Shown here: positions 41,857-49,739 of the stretch, piece after piece
Position numbering within the stretch: position 1 is the first letter of the stretch
How the letters are laid out: the number at the start of each line of letters is the position of its first letter
Position numbers and translations under genes: made by a program
Notes under the pieces: model-generated
What the model was told of the DNA's origin: nothing
The model's input: the letters and a program-made list of their open reading frames with translations, nothing else
Database searches by the model: none
Origin: Streptomyces cavernicola
Lineage (GTDB): Bacteria; Actinomycetota; Actinomycetes; Streptomycetales; Streptomycetaceae
DNA length: 64,000 bases
Assembly: GCF_029968035.1 (NCBI RefSeq)
Contig: NZ_JASCIQ010000023.1
Location: 62,001-126,000, forward strand
Direction: 5' to 3'

Positions 41857-41870
41857 GTGAGGTGCCTCAC
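41857..41870. promoter_or_regulatory. palindrome over the choA ribosome binding site
   Basis: GTGAGGTGCCTCAC, 6-bp arms with a 2-nt centre, directly in front of the choA start codon and overlapping its Shine-Dalgarno sequence. Could be an operator or a DNA site for start-proximal repression. The rest of 41871-42102 shows no gene. Confidence 0.35.
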
Positions 41871-42102
41871 TTTCGTGGGGGGTTGGAACAAGGTCTTACT
41901 GCGGCCCGCTCGACAAGTCACGGCACACGAAGGCGTAACTTTCCATGATTCAGGGCGAGTTAGCGCATGATGCCTCCCTTTGATCATGCCCGCGACGACT
42001 ACGAACCCCATGTCCACCGAACCTGTGAACGGGGGCACGGGTGTGCGGGGTTGAGGGTGTGGGGCTGCGGCCGTTGTCGGTGGGCGCGGGCAGACTGATC
42101 GC

Positions 42103-42690
42103 ATGACGGCATCCCGCAACAGTTCCCGAAACCTCCACGCCGACCTCCACTGGGTGCAGTCGATGGGCGGCCCGTTGGTCGCCGTCCCGGCCTCCGCCGT
42201 CGACCGGTGGGGTGGCTGCACGGAGGGCGGGATCACCGTCGGAGGGAGTGACGTTCCCGACGACTACGACCGAGCGTGCGACGTGGAGGGCTGGGCCGGG
42301 GTCGTCGAACTCGACGCCGGAGTCTCGGTGTTGGTGCTGGCCGACGAGCCGGCCACAACCTGCTACCTCGCCGAGCTGAACGTCTTCGTGCGGTGGCTCG
42401 CAGCTGACTCGGACGCCGAGCTGATCGAGAGCGCGAGGGCCGTCCTGGAGGACCCCGCAACCGACTGGGAGGACTGCGGAGTCTGGGAGACCGACGGACC
42501 GGCGGTTCTCCTGGACTCAGCCGTGGCCGGAGCGGACCTCGCCGTACCGGCCCCGGCCCCGGACGCGGGCCAGGAAGATCCGCCGGACCAGGCCCCGGTT
42601 TCTGTGCCCGCAGGGCGCTGGCGTGTTCGGGCGACGCACAGGACGGGCGACTTCCCGTGGGTGGGCGTAGTTCGGCTCCTCCCTGCGTGA
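42103..42690 (+). CDS. Imm21-family immunity protein (orphan)
   Basis: A 195-residue acidic protein with the Imm21 signature: WVQSMGGPLVAVPASAVDRW, GGITVGGSDVPDDYDRACDV and a C-terminal RWRVRATHRTGDFPWVGV. Imm21 proteins neutralise polymorphic toxins by direct binding. No toxin gene is adjacent, so this may protect against toxins from relatives. No clear Shine-Dalgarno precedes the ATG. Its stop overlaps a possible 43-codon frame (GTGA). Confidence 0.8.
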   Translation: MTASRNSSRNLHADLHWVQSMGGPLVAVPASAVDRWGGCTEGGITVGGSDVPDDYDRACDVEGWAGVVELDAGVSVLVLADEPATTCYLAELNVFVRWLAADSDAELIESARAVLEDPATDWEDCGVWETDGPAVLLDSAVAGADLAVPAPAPDAGQEDPPDQAPVSVPAGRWRVRATHRTGDFPWVGVVRLLPA

Positions 42691-42818
42691 GCGGGCAGGG
42701 CGAGGACGGGGGAGTCGCGGATCTCGCCTCCGACCAACTGGCCCGGCAAGCAGCCCAGGACGCGGTGGAACAGCCCCTTCCGTCCTACCGGCCCCAGCCC
42801 CCGGTGCCGCGTCGGTAG
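42687..42818 (+). CDS. possible 43-aa protein coupled to the Imm21 gene
   Basis: The GTG at 42687 overlaps the Imm21 stop (GTGA) and opens a 43-codon frame with a helix-like segment (VADLASDQLARQAAQDAVEQ) and a Pro-rich end (PSYRPQPPVPRR). No independent ribosome site. It may be a coupled small protein or chance. Confidence 0.28.
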   Translation: MSGQGEDGGVADLASDQLARQAAQDAVEQPLPSYRPQPPVPRR

Positions 42819-42891
42819 GCGTGCGAGTGGGTACATGGTGGAGACGAAGGGCGCGGGAGTGCGCCCGTACGCAAGGCCGGAGGCTGTGGAC

Positions 42892-42990
42892 ATGAGTCGC
42901 TCAACGCGCCGGATCGCACAGGCCGTTGTCGTCCTCGCCGGCGCCGCGCTGGCGGTGTGGGTGGCGTTCGAGCTGATCAAGTACCTGTGA
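42892..42990 (+). CDS. 32-aa single-helix membrane protein
   Basis: ATG 42892 with GGAGG 8 nt upstream opens a 32-codon frame: basic N-terminus MSRSTRRIAQ, then one transmembrane helix (VVVLAGAALAVWVAFELI) and KYL. The good ribosome site and clean positive-inside helix support a real small protein. Function unknown. It is convergent with the OYE gene. Confidence 0.5.
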   Translation: MSRSTRRIAQAVVVLAGAALAVWVAFELIKYL

Positions 42991-43017
42991 CTGCGCGCCG
43001 TCGGCCCGTGCGGAGGC

Positions 43018-44202
43018 TCAGGGGATCAGCGGGCAGTGGGTGCCCGTATAGATCGTGGGCATGCAGCGGTTGCAGTGGATGCACCGCGACTCGGTGTCCC
43101 GGTCGGCCGTGATCCGGGCGACCAGGTCCGGCTCGCGCAGCAGCGCCCGGCCCATGGCCACGAAGTCGAAGCCCTCGGCCATCGCCCGGTCCATCGTCGC
43201 GCGGCGCGTGATCCCGCCGAGCAGAATCAACGGCAGATCGAGCGCGGCGCGGAAACGCCGCGCGGAGTCCAGGAGGTACGCCTCCTCGTACGGGTAGCTG
43301 CGCAGCACCTGGCGGCCCAACAGCCGGATGCCGAGCCGCTGCGGCTGCGGGAACTGCGCCGCGAACTCCCGCACCGGAGCGTCCCCGCGGAAGAGGTACA
43401 TCGGGTTCAACAACGAACTCCCCGCAGTGAGTTCGAGGGCGTCCACCGAGCCGTCGTCCTGCAGCAGGCGGGCGAACCGGATGCTCTCCTCCACGCCGAG
43501 CCCACCCGGAACCCCGTCCTCCATGTTCAGCTTGGCGGTGATCGCGATCCGGTCGCCCACCTCGTCGCGTACCGCTCGGGCGATGCCCCGGGCGACCTTC
43601 GCGCGGTTGGCCGCACTGCCGCCGTAGCCGTCCGTACGACGGTTGAGCTTCGGGCTGAGGAAGGAACTGGCCAGGTAGTTGTGGCCGAAGTGGATCTCCA
43701 CGGCGTCGAATCCGGACTCGACGGCGAATCGCGCCGCGGCGGCGTGGGCCCGGGTGACGCGGTCGATGTCCTGCTCGCTCGCGGCCCGCGTCATCCGCAT
43801 GCTGAGCGGGTTGAACAGGCGGCCGGGCGACAGTGCCGGCAGCCCGTTGGAGCGCGCGTCGGCGACCGGGCCGGCATGCCCGATCTGCGCGGACACGGCC
43901 GAACCCTCGGCGTGCACGGCCTCGGTCAGCCGGCGAAGACCCGGCACCGCCTCCGGCCGCATCCAGAGCTGCCGCCGCTCGGTACGGCCCTCGGGTGCCA
44001 CCGCGCAGTACGCCACCGTCGTCATGCCGACCCCGCCGGCAGCCGGACGCCGATGGTACGCGATCAGCTCGTCGGTGACCAGCGCGTCGGGCGTCATGCC
44101 CTCGAACGTCGCGGCCTTCACCACCCGGTTCCGCAAGGTCAACGGGCCGAGCCTGGCCGGGGCGAGGGCGTCGGGCGCCTGGTGCGGGGTGGGCTTAGAC
44201 AT
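43018..44202 (-). CDS. old yellow enzyme-type NADH:flavin oxidoreductase with Fe-S motif
   Basis: A 394-residue FMN-dependent TIM-barrel oxidoreductase. LGPLTLRNRVVKAATFEGM at the N-terminus, the substrate/active-site GHNYLASSFLSPKLNRRTD, and the phosphate-binding LPLILLGGITRRATMDRAM with FDFVAMGRALLREPDL are diagnostic. The C-terminal CIHCNRCMPTIYTGTHC is a 4Fe-4S-type cysteine cluster as in 2,4-dienoyl-CoA reductase, but the large C-terminal FAD domain of that enzyme is absent. ATG 44202 is set by GGAGG 9 nt before it; ATG 44208 is too close. The leader contains a 29/30-bp tandem repeat. Confidence 0.85.
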   Translation of the reverse strand: MSKPTPHQAPDALAPARLGPLTLRNRVVKAATFEGMTPDALVTDELIAYHRRPAAGGVGMTTVAYCAVAPEGRTERRQLWMRPEAVPGLRRLTEAVHAEGSAVSAQIGHAGPVADARSNGLPALSPGRLFNPLSMRMTRAASEQDIDRVTRAHAAAARFAVESGFDAVEIHFGHNYLASSFLSPKLNRRTDGYGGSAANRAKVARGIARAVRDEVGDRIAITAKLNMEDGVPGGLGVEESIRFARLLQDDGSVDALELTAGSSLLNPMYLFRGDAPVREFAAQFPQPQRLGIRLLGRQVLRSYPYEEAYLLDSARRFRAALDLPLILLGGITRRATMDRAMAEGFDFVAMGRALLREPDLVARITADRDTESRCIHCNRCMPTIYTGTHCPLIP

Positions 44203-44208
44203 GAGCAT

Positions 44209-44267
44209 CAGCCTCCGTGAGGACCGGAACCGGCCGTCAGCCTCCGTGAGGGACCGGAACCGGCCGT
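44209..44267. repeat. 29/30-bp tandem direct repeat in OYE leader
   Basis: CAGCCTCCGTGAG followed by GGACCGGAACCGGCCGT occurs twice head-to-tail (44209-44237 and 44238-44267), differing by one extra G. Each copy holds the reverse complement of a GGAGG ribosome site; only the copy next to the gene can serve the OYE start. Confidence 0.75.
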
Positions 44268-44357
44268 GGGACGGCATGACAGCACAGCGCACGGCAATTT
44301 CCCATCGCTGAACGGCACTTGACCGCAGTCGAAGAGAAACCGCCGTGCGCTCCCGGC

Positions 44358-44861
44358 TCAGCGCGTGGCGAGCGGCCGCTTGCCCCGCAGATCCTCCGAG
44401 TCGTACGTCCCGGTCCGGTCGGACAGTGTCAGCGTGAAGGCCGAGTAGACCCGCTTGCCGTCGACGGTCCGCGGATCGGACAGCCGGAGGGTCGCCTTCA
44501 ACGGTTTGTCCTGGCAGGTGGAGAGACACCAGCTGCCGGTGACCAGGCCCGAGCCGACGGCGTCCCGGGCGTCCCACCGCGCCCAGTCCACCCCGCTGAT
44601 GCTGGTGAACTCCGTCAACACCAGGCGCTCCGGGCGGCGTTGGGCGCCCGCGCGGGCGTCGGGCGTCTCCTCGCCGGAGCGCTGCACCACATACGGCGTC
44701 GCCGAGGAACGCTCGGTTCCTTCGCTCCCGCTCAGCGCCGCGTTCGCCGTCTGGGGCGACGACACGAGCAGGCCGAGCCCGGCGGCGGTGGCCAGGCCTA
44801 CCGCCAAGGCGGCCTTCGGCCGTGACTTCCCGGTCACCGTGGTGGGGTTCGTGCGGTTCAT
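44358..44861 (-). CDS. secreted protein of unknown function
   Basis: A 167-residue protein with a Sec signal peptide (basic start, then AALAVGLATAAGLGLLVSSP, cleavage after TANA about residue 41). The mature part has two cysteines close together (SWCLSTCQDKPLKATLRL), probably a disulphide, and a beta-rich region (RVYSAFTLTLSDRTGTYDSE). No recognised family. Monocistronic, between the OYE gene and the 2-MIB operon, whose terminator lies upstream of it. Confidence 0.7.
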   Translation of the reverse strand: MNRTNPTTVTGKSRPKAALAVGLATAAGLGLLVSSPQTANAALSGSEGTERSSATPYVVQRSGEETPDARAGAQRRPERLVLTEFTSISGVDWARWDARDAVGSGLVTGSWCLSTCQDKPLKATLRLSDPRTVDGKRVYSAFTLTLSDRTGTYDSEDLRGKRPLATR

Positions 44862-45038
44862 GCTTCCGGCTCCGTACGCATCGGTGGTGGTCGCCGACGT
44901 CGAGAAACGGGCACGGAATCTCTAAGTCGACATAGCGGGAGGAAAGTTACCCCGAAACCGAGCAACCCCGACCCCGACCCGCCGTACCGGCCCGGACGGC
45001 CACGTCGCACGGAGAGCGCACAGGGCGAACACACGCAG

Positions 45039-45076
45039 CGGGGCGTGTGCGGCCGAGTCGGCTCGCACACGCCCCG
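45039..45076 (-). terminator. terminator of the 2-MIB operon
   Basis: A perfect 13-bp stem, CGGGGCGTGTGCG (45039-45051) with CGCACACGCCCCG (45064-45076), and a 12-nt loop that itself can pair (CCGA/TCGG), starting 21 nt after the methyltransferase stop. Confidence 0.85.
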
Positions 45077-45097
45077 CCTCAGGGCTTACCGCCGGGA

Positions 45098-45994
45098 TCA
45101 GACGCGGTCCGCGGCGATGAGCACGTACTGGAAGGACCCGTCCTTGTACGAGTTGATGAACGCCTCCTCGATGCCCGTGACGAGCGACGACGTGGCGCGC
45201 AGCTCCCAGTAGGGGAGGGTGTCGGGCGTGAGGTCGATGACGGCCTGCGGCACCAGGCGGTTGTCGGCCATGGCGCGCAGGTACTCGCGGCGCGAGTGGA
45301 TGTTGCACTCGAAGTGCGCGTTGATCTGCGAGACCCACTTCGAGGGCTGGCCGTACCGCGGGTTCCAGCAGCCCGTGATGGTCACATAGCGGCCGCCGAC
45401 CTCCAGGACGCGGGAGTGCTCGGCGAACAGGTCGTGCAGGTCGACGTACATCGTCGACTCGTTGTTCCACGAGGCCGCGGCCCGGCCCGTCTCGAACGGC
45501 ATGGCCAGCATGTTGCAGACCTGGGCGCGGACGTGGTCGTCGATGCCGAGCTCACGGGCGCGGTTGTTGGCGAAGTCGGCCTGCTTGGCGGAGAGCGTGA
45601 CGCCCTCGACCTTCGCGCCGAACCGCTGGTGCGCCATGACCATCGAGCCGCCGCGACCGCAGCCGGCGTCCACCAGGGTGTCGCCGCGGCCGATGTCCCC
45701 GAGGTGCCCGAGGAGGAGCTCGGCCTGCGCCGACTCGAGCCGGTGCAGCTCGGCGATCAGCTTCTTCTCGCTCTCGCTGTCCTCGGCGTCCCCGAGGGCT
45801 GCGTGGTCGACGGCGCCGATGCCGTAGTGGTGGTGGTAGAGCCCGTCCACATCGCCGAGACGCAGGTTCACCGGCCGGGCCTCACCGTCCCAGTAGCGGG
45901 CGATGTCCCCCTGATAGGGCGTCGCCGGGCCCGGGATGAGCGGCTTGGCGGTGGCGGTGGCGGTGAGTTCCGTGCTGGTCACAGATGAATCCAT
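45098..45994 (-). CDS. geranyl diphosphate 2-C-methyltransferase
   Basis: A 298-residue SAM-dependent methyltransferase that makes 2-methyl-GPP, the substrate of 2-MIB synthase. Motif I is TLVDAGCGRGGSMVMAHQRF (about residue 113), and the active-site region ASWNNESTMYVDLHDLFAEH, IHSRREYLRAMADN and LPYWELRATSSLVTGIEEAF match the GPPMT type rather than a general sterol methyltransferase. ATG 45994 has only a weak AAAGAA ribosome site. It lies 20 nt downstream of the synthase gene and ends the operon before a strong terminator. Confidence 0.92.
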   Translation of the reverse strand: MDSSVTSTELTATATAKPLIPGPATPYQGDIARYWDGEARPVNLRLGDVDGLYHHHYGIGAVDHAALGDAEDSESEKKLIAELHRLESAQAELLLGHLGDIGRGDTLVDAGCGRGGSMVMAHQRFGAKVEGVTLSAKQADFANNRARELGIDDHVRAQVCNMLAMPFETGRAAASWNNESTMYVDLHDLFAEHSRVLEVGGRYVTITGCWNPRYGQPSKWVSQINAHFECNIHSRREYLRAMADNRLVPQAVIDLTPDTLPYWELRATSSLVTGIEEAFINSYKDGSFQYVLIAADRV

Positions 45995-46014
45995 TTCTTT
46001 TACGGGAAGTTCTC

Positions 46015-47478
46015 TTACCAGAAGTCGGGCAGGCTGTAGCGGTATGTGTTGGTCTGGTGCCAGTAGTGGTTGCCGTCGACCCACGCGGCCACGCCCCGCA
46101 GGAAACGCAGCACGCTCGGCACGGGGCAGGCCGCGGCCAGGGACGCGGCCTCGGTCTCGAAGGCGTGCATGAGCTCGTTGTGGACCTCGACCGCCTTCAG
46201 ATAGCCGTCCTGCTCGGACAGGCCCTCCCGCTCGGCGATCACCACGGGCAGGTTCAAGTGCAGCCCCGGCGTGCGGAGTTCCTTCGTGTACGAGTACAGG
46301 TCGTTCACGATGGTCGTCGCGTTGCCGGCGAGCGCGATGACCTTCTGCATCGCGGCCTGGGCGTGCAGGTCCGCCGGCAGTTCGTAGCCGCCCACGGTGT
46401 CGGTGATGGTCGGGCAGGGGCGGAAGTTGTTGAACTGGCGCATCGCCAGGTACTCCCACACCTCCGGGACCTTGTCCTCCTGCGCCCAGGCCGCCTCGGC
46501 GAGGTAGCCGAGGTGCAGCCGCGCCATGTCGTGCCGGTACCGGTCCGCCTGGGAGGGGGTGCTCGCCTGTACGAAGTACTCCATCGCGGAGCGGTACGCG
46601 CGCCGGGGCGCGTCCGAGTGCAGCGACTCGGCCCACTGCGGCTGGTACTCCTGCGTCGTGTACAGCGGGTCGAGCGCGGTGTGCGCGAGCAGCAGACGCT
46701 CGCCGAGGCCTTCGGGCGAGCCGCCGTGGTCCTCGCAGTAGCAGTCGTCCACCGCGTTCTCCGCCACCATCAGGCGGGTGGCGAGCATGAGGTGGTCGAC
46801 GGTGGGCGCGTCCGGGTGGCAGGCCACCATGTAGCGGCCCACGGAGAAGCCGTCGAACTCCTCCTCCCAGTCGTCCGGATAGAGCGAGACCTCGTCCATG
46901 GCCCAGGACTTGATGCGGCTGCTGACCTCCTCGACCCGAGCCGGATCGGGCTCGGGCACCGGGTGGAAGTAGAGCCCCGGCACGGGCCTGCCCTCCGCGG
47001 GCCGCACCGCGGGTTCCGGCACCGCGGGCGGCAGGACCCGCGGGGTCAGGCGCAGGCCCTCCGTGCCCAGGCCGTTCGGCCCGCGCAACAGCTGCGCGAG
47101 ACCGGTGCCGGCCGCGGCCGCCGCGAGCGACGCGGCCGCATCGACGGGCGATACGTCAGGCACCGCAGCGGGCGACGCGTCGGGCACCACCGCAGTGGTC
47201 GGTACGGCGTCCACCGGTGCGGCGGTCGGTACGGCGGGTGCCGCATCCGCGGGCGACACGTCCGGCACGGGCGCGGGCGGCGCTGGCGTCTCAGGGTGGG
47301 CGTGAGCCCCGGGAGCCGCTCTCAGTTGGGCGGGCAGCGAAGGCACATGAGGGGGACGGCCGGCGACGGCCCTGACGTCGTGGACGCGGACCGCCGCGTC
47401 GGTGAGCAGTTGCGCCCCGAAGTTCGACGCGGCGGCTGGCACGCTCGACGAGGGAGGTGTCGGCTCAGGCGCAGGCAT
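46015..47478 (-). CDS. 2-methylisoborneol synthase with encapsulin-targeting N-terminus
   Basis: A 487-residue class I terpene cyclase. The Mg-binding sites are the Asp-rich motif DDCYCED (244-250) and the NSE triad in NDLYSYTKE (about 390). It cyclises 2-methyl-GPP to the earthy odorant 2-MIB. Residues 1-165 are Pro/Ala-rich, low complexity, and contain repeated PDVSP/PDASP blocks (72, 99, 107); in characterised Streptomyces systems this disordered N-terminus loads the enzyme into a family 2B encapsulin shell. ATG 47478 follows AAGGAG. Middle gene of the operon. Confidence 0.93.
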   Translation of the reverse strand: MPAPEPTPPSSSVPAAASNFGAQLLTDAAVRVHDVRAVAGRPPHVPSLPAQLRAAPGAHAHPETPAPPAPVPDVSPADAAPAVPTAAPVDAVPTTAVVPDASPAAVPDVSPVDAAASLAAAAAGTGLAQLLRGPNGLGTEGLRLTPRVLPPAVPEPAVRPAEGRPVPGLYFHPVPEPDPARVEEVSSRIKSWAMDEVSLYPDDWEEEFDGFSVGRYMVACHPDAPTVDHLMLATRLMVAENAVDDCYCEDHGGSPEGLGERLLLAHTALDPLYTTQEYQPQWAESLHSDAPRRAYRSAMEYFVQASTPSQADRYRHDMARLHLGYLAEAAWAQEDKVPEVWEYLAMRQFNNFRPCPTITDTVGGYELPADLHAQAAMQKVIALAGNATTIVNDLYSYTKELRTPGLHLNLPVVIAEREGLSEQDGYLKAVEVHNELMHAFETEAASLAAACPVPSVLRFLRGVAAWVDGNHYWHQTNTYRYSLPDFW

Positions 47479-47579
47479 CCGTAGCTCCTTGGTGAATTGG
47501 GCGGCGGGCCCTGGGGGGGGGCAGGCGCGGCCGGTCCGGAAGGGCCGACCGCGGCACTGCGCCTCCAGGGCCCGGTCCG

Positions 47580-48992
47580 TTACCTGGGCCAGTGGCCGAT
47601 CTGCACGTTCTCCAGGACGCCGACCGCGTCCGGCACGAGGATCGCGGCGGAGTAGTACGTGCTGACGAGGTAGGACGTGATGGCCTGCTCGTTGATGCCC
47701 ATGAACCGGACCGACAGACCCGGCTCGAACTCGTCCGGGAGACCGGTCTGGTGCAGGCCGATGACGCCCTGGTTGTCCTCGCCGGTACGCATGCAGAGGA
47801 TGGAGCTGGTCCGCTCCTTGGTGATCGGGATCTTGTTGCACGGCAGGATCGGCACGCCCCGCCAGGCCGGGACCGACTGGCCGCCGAGGTCGACGTGGTC
47901 CGGGTAGAGCCCGCGCGCGTTGAAGCCGCGCCCGATCGCCGCGATCGTCCTGGGGTGCGCGAGGAAGAACTTGGAGCCCCGGCGGCGGCTGAGCAGCTCG
48001 TCCAGGTCGTCCGGGGTGGGCGGACCGGAGTGGGTCTGGAAGCGCTGCTTGAAGTCGGCGTTGTGGAGGAGGCCGAACTCCCGGTTGTTGACCAGCTCGT
48101 GCTCCTGGCGCTCCCGCAACGCCTCGACGGTGAGCCGGAGTTGCTCCTCCGTCTGGTTCATCGGGTGGTTGTAGAGGTCGGCCACCCTGGTGTGGACGCG
48201 CAGGATCGTCTGGGCCACCGAGAGCTCGTACTCGCGCGGCTTCAGCTCGTAGTCGACGAACGCGCCGGGCAGTTCGTGCTCGCCGACGTGGCCGGCGGAC
48301 ATGGCGATCTCCGCCTCGCCGCGGTGGTTCTGCGCCCGGTCGGAACGGGACCTGAACTCGTCGATGTGCGCCTGGAGTTGGGGCGCGGAGGACAGTACGG
48401 CGGCGAAGTCGGCGCGGGACAGGGTGAGGAGCGTGCCGGAGGTCTCGGCGATCGCGGTGTGCTCCCACCGGGCGTCGTCGTCGAGCAGCGCGTGCTCGCC
48501 GAACCGGTCGCCGTCGGCGAGTACGTCGAGGGCGACCTCGTCGCCGTAACTGCCCTCGGAGGTCTGGCTGACGCGGCCGTGCGCGATCAGGTGCAGCTGG
48601 TCGGCGGGGGCGCCGCGGACGACCAGGGTCTCGCCGCTGCCGAAGTCGCGCTGCACGCACCGGTCGGCGATGGCCGTCAGCACGTCCACGTCGTCGAAGC
48701 CGCGGAGCAGCCCCAGTTCGCCGAGCTCGCGGGGGATGACCCGGACGTCGGAGCCGTCCTGGACGAACTCCACCCGTCCGTCGCCGACGGTGTAGCTGAG
48801 GCGGCGGTTCACGCGGTAGGCGCCGCCCTTGGTCTCCACCCAGGGGAGCATCCGCAGCAGCCAGCGGGAGGTGATCTCCTGCATCTGCGGCGCGGACTTC
48901 GTCGTGGTGGCGAGGTTGCGGGCAGCCGCCGTACCCAGGCTGCTTTGCCGAGGTGGCTCAACGCGCGTTTCCGAGCTGGATTCGACAGTCAT
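47580..48992 (-). CDS. eshA: family 2B encapsulin shell protein with cyclic-nucleotide-binding domain (EshA-like)
   Basis: A 470-residue protein with an HK97-like encapsulin fold into which a Crp-type cyclic-nucleotide-binding domain (about residues 90-205; DRFGEHALLDDDARWEHTAI) is inserted. The C-terminal part (FFLAHPRTIAAIGRGFNARG, PILPCNKIPITKERTSSILC, VRFMGINEQAITSYLVS) is typical of family 2B. Its length equals that of S. griseus EshA, a nucleotide-binding protein linked to sporogenic hyphae. First gene of the 2-MIB operon, so it should enclose the synthase. ATG 48992 follows AAGGAGAG. Confidence 0.92.
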   Translation of the reverse strand: MTVESSSETRVEPPRQSSLGTAAARNLATTTKSAPQMQEITSRWLLRMLPWVETKGGAYRVNRRLSYTVGDGRVEFVQDGSDVRVIPRELGELGLLRGFDDVDVLTAIADRCVQRDFGSGETLVVRGAPADQLHLIAHGRVSQTSEGSYGDEVALDVLADGDRFGEHALLDDDARWEHTAIAETSGTLLTLSRADFAAVLSSAPQLQAHIDEFRSRSDRAQNHRGEAEIAMSAGHVGEHELPGAFVDYELKPREYELSVAQTILRVHTRVADLYNHPMNQTEEQLRLTVEALRERQEHELVNNREFGLLHNADFKQRFQTHSGPPTPDDLDELLSRRRGSKFFLAHPRTIAAIGRGFNARGLYPDHVDLGGQSVPAWRGVPILPCNKIPITKERTSSILCMRTGEDNQGVIGLHQTGLPDEFEPGLSVRFMGINEQAITSYLVSTYYSAAILVPDAVGVLENVQIGHWPR

Positions 48993-49736
48993 CGGACGAA
49001 CTCTCCTTGTTCAGAACAGAGTTGGGCGCAGGCGAGCGCCCGGGGCGAGACGGAGGCGAGACGAAGAAGCAGAGGGGGAGCAGAGAAGGGGAGCAGAGGG
49101 GGAGGGGGGTGCGAGTACGAGAGGGGGTGTCGAGATCGGTGGGAACGCTAGTGCTCGATCCGCCCGCCGGGCCATGGCGAGCCGAGGGGTTAACTCGATC
49201 CGATGATCATGGTCGCCGGGTGTTTGCGCAGGTACCGGCGATATTCAGTCGGGTTCGACGCGGGGGCGCGCGGTTGTGCGCCGAGGGCGATGGGCCACGT
49301 GCCGCGTCCTGCCGCCGCGCACACGGCTGGGGCACCGGGGATCGGCGCCCGCGGGGCCGGCCGGGGCCGTCAATTTCAGCCACGAGTGCGCTTCGCCCGG
49401 ATTGACGCGGGGGTGGGTGATGTGGCGAGCGGGCCGGCCGCGGAAGGGCTCAACTTCCGTGCGCCGTCCGGGCTTCAGGCGGGGATGTGGGCGCGATTCC
49501 TTGTGCGTGATGTCGAAAGTGACGTCACGTGGCGCCGCGTGGCGTCATGTGGTGCCACGTGGTGCATTCTGGCGCCTGGGTCCTCTCGGGCGGACGCGTT
49601 CCCGCCGCTGATGTCACCGCGGCGCGAACTGATTTCTGCGCATTCCTGCAGCTCAAGCCCCTTTGACGGGTGAGGATGTCAAGCTCGGTGCCATGAAGGC
49701 TTGCGTGTGGTGCCAGAGTGATGCCATAGTGACGTC
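48993..49736. other. 744-nt control region between the encapsulin operon and the RHH gene
   Basis: No gene. Contents: an 11-bp palindrome TGTTCAGAACA at 49008-49018 close to the encapsulin ribosome site; a purine-rich stretch 49060-49130; and the repeat arrays at 49507-49578 and 49707-49739. Promoters of both divergent units must lie here. Confidence 0.6.
49519..49578. repeat. six tandem 10-bp repeats, consensus GTGRYGYCAY
   Basis: GTGACGTCAC, GTGGCGCCGC, GTGGCGTCAT, GTGGTGCCAC, GTGGTGCATT and a weaker CTGGCGCCTG follow head-to-tail with exactly 10-bp period; a further degenerate copy, GTGATGTCGA, lies at 49507. Several units are themselves palindromes. The period equals one DNA helical turn, as expected for side-by-side cooperative protein binding. 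Confidence 0.7.
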
Positions 49737-49739
49737 ATG
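49701..49739 (+). promoter_or_regulatory. leaderless promoter with three 11-bp operator repeats
   Basis: GTGGTGCCAGA, GTGATGCCATA and GTGACGTCATG (49707-49739) repeat at 11-bp period and reach into the ATG of the RHH gene. TTGCGT (49701-49706) and CATAGT (49725-49730) with 18-nt spacing form a fair -35/-10 pair; transcription would start at about the ATG, and no Shine-Dalgarno is present. The repeats cover the promoter, so autoregulation is likely. Confidence 0.55.

Noticed and set aside
44922..45470. A 182-aa frame opposite/alongside the methyltransferase
   Set aside because: It crosses the strong terminator and is an alternative frame of the methyltransferase gene.
49519..49578. CRISPR array
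   Set aside because: The repeats are 10 bp, contiguous, without spacers or cas genes; they fit an operator array.
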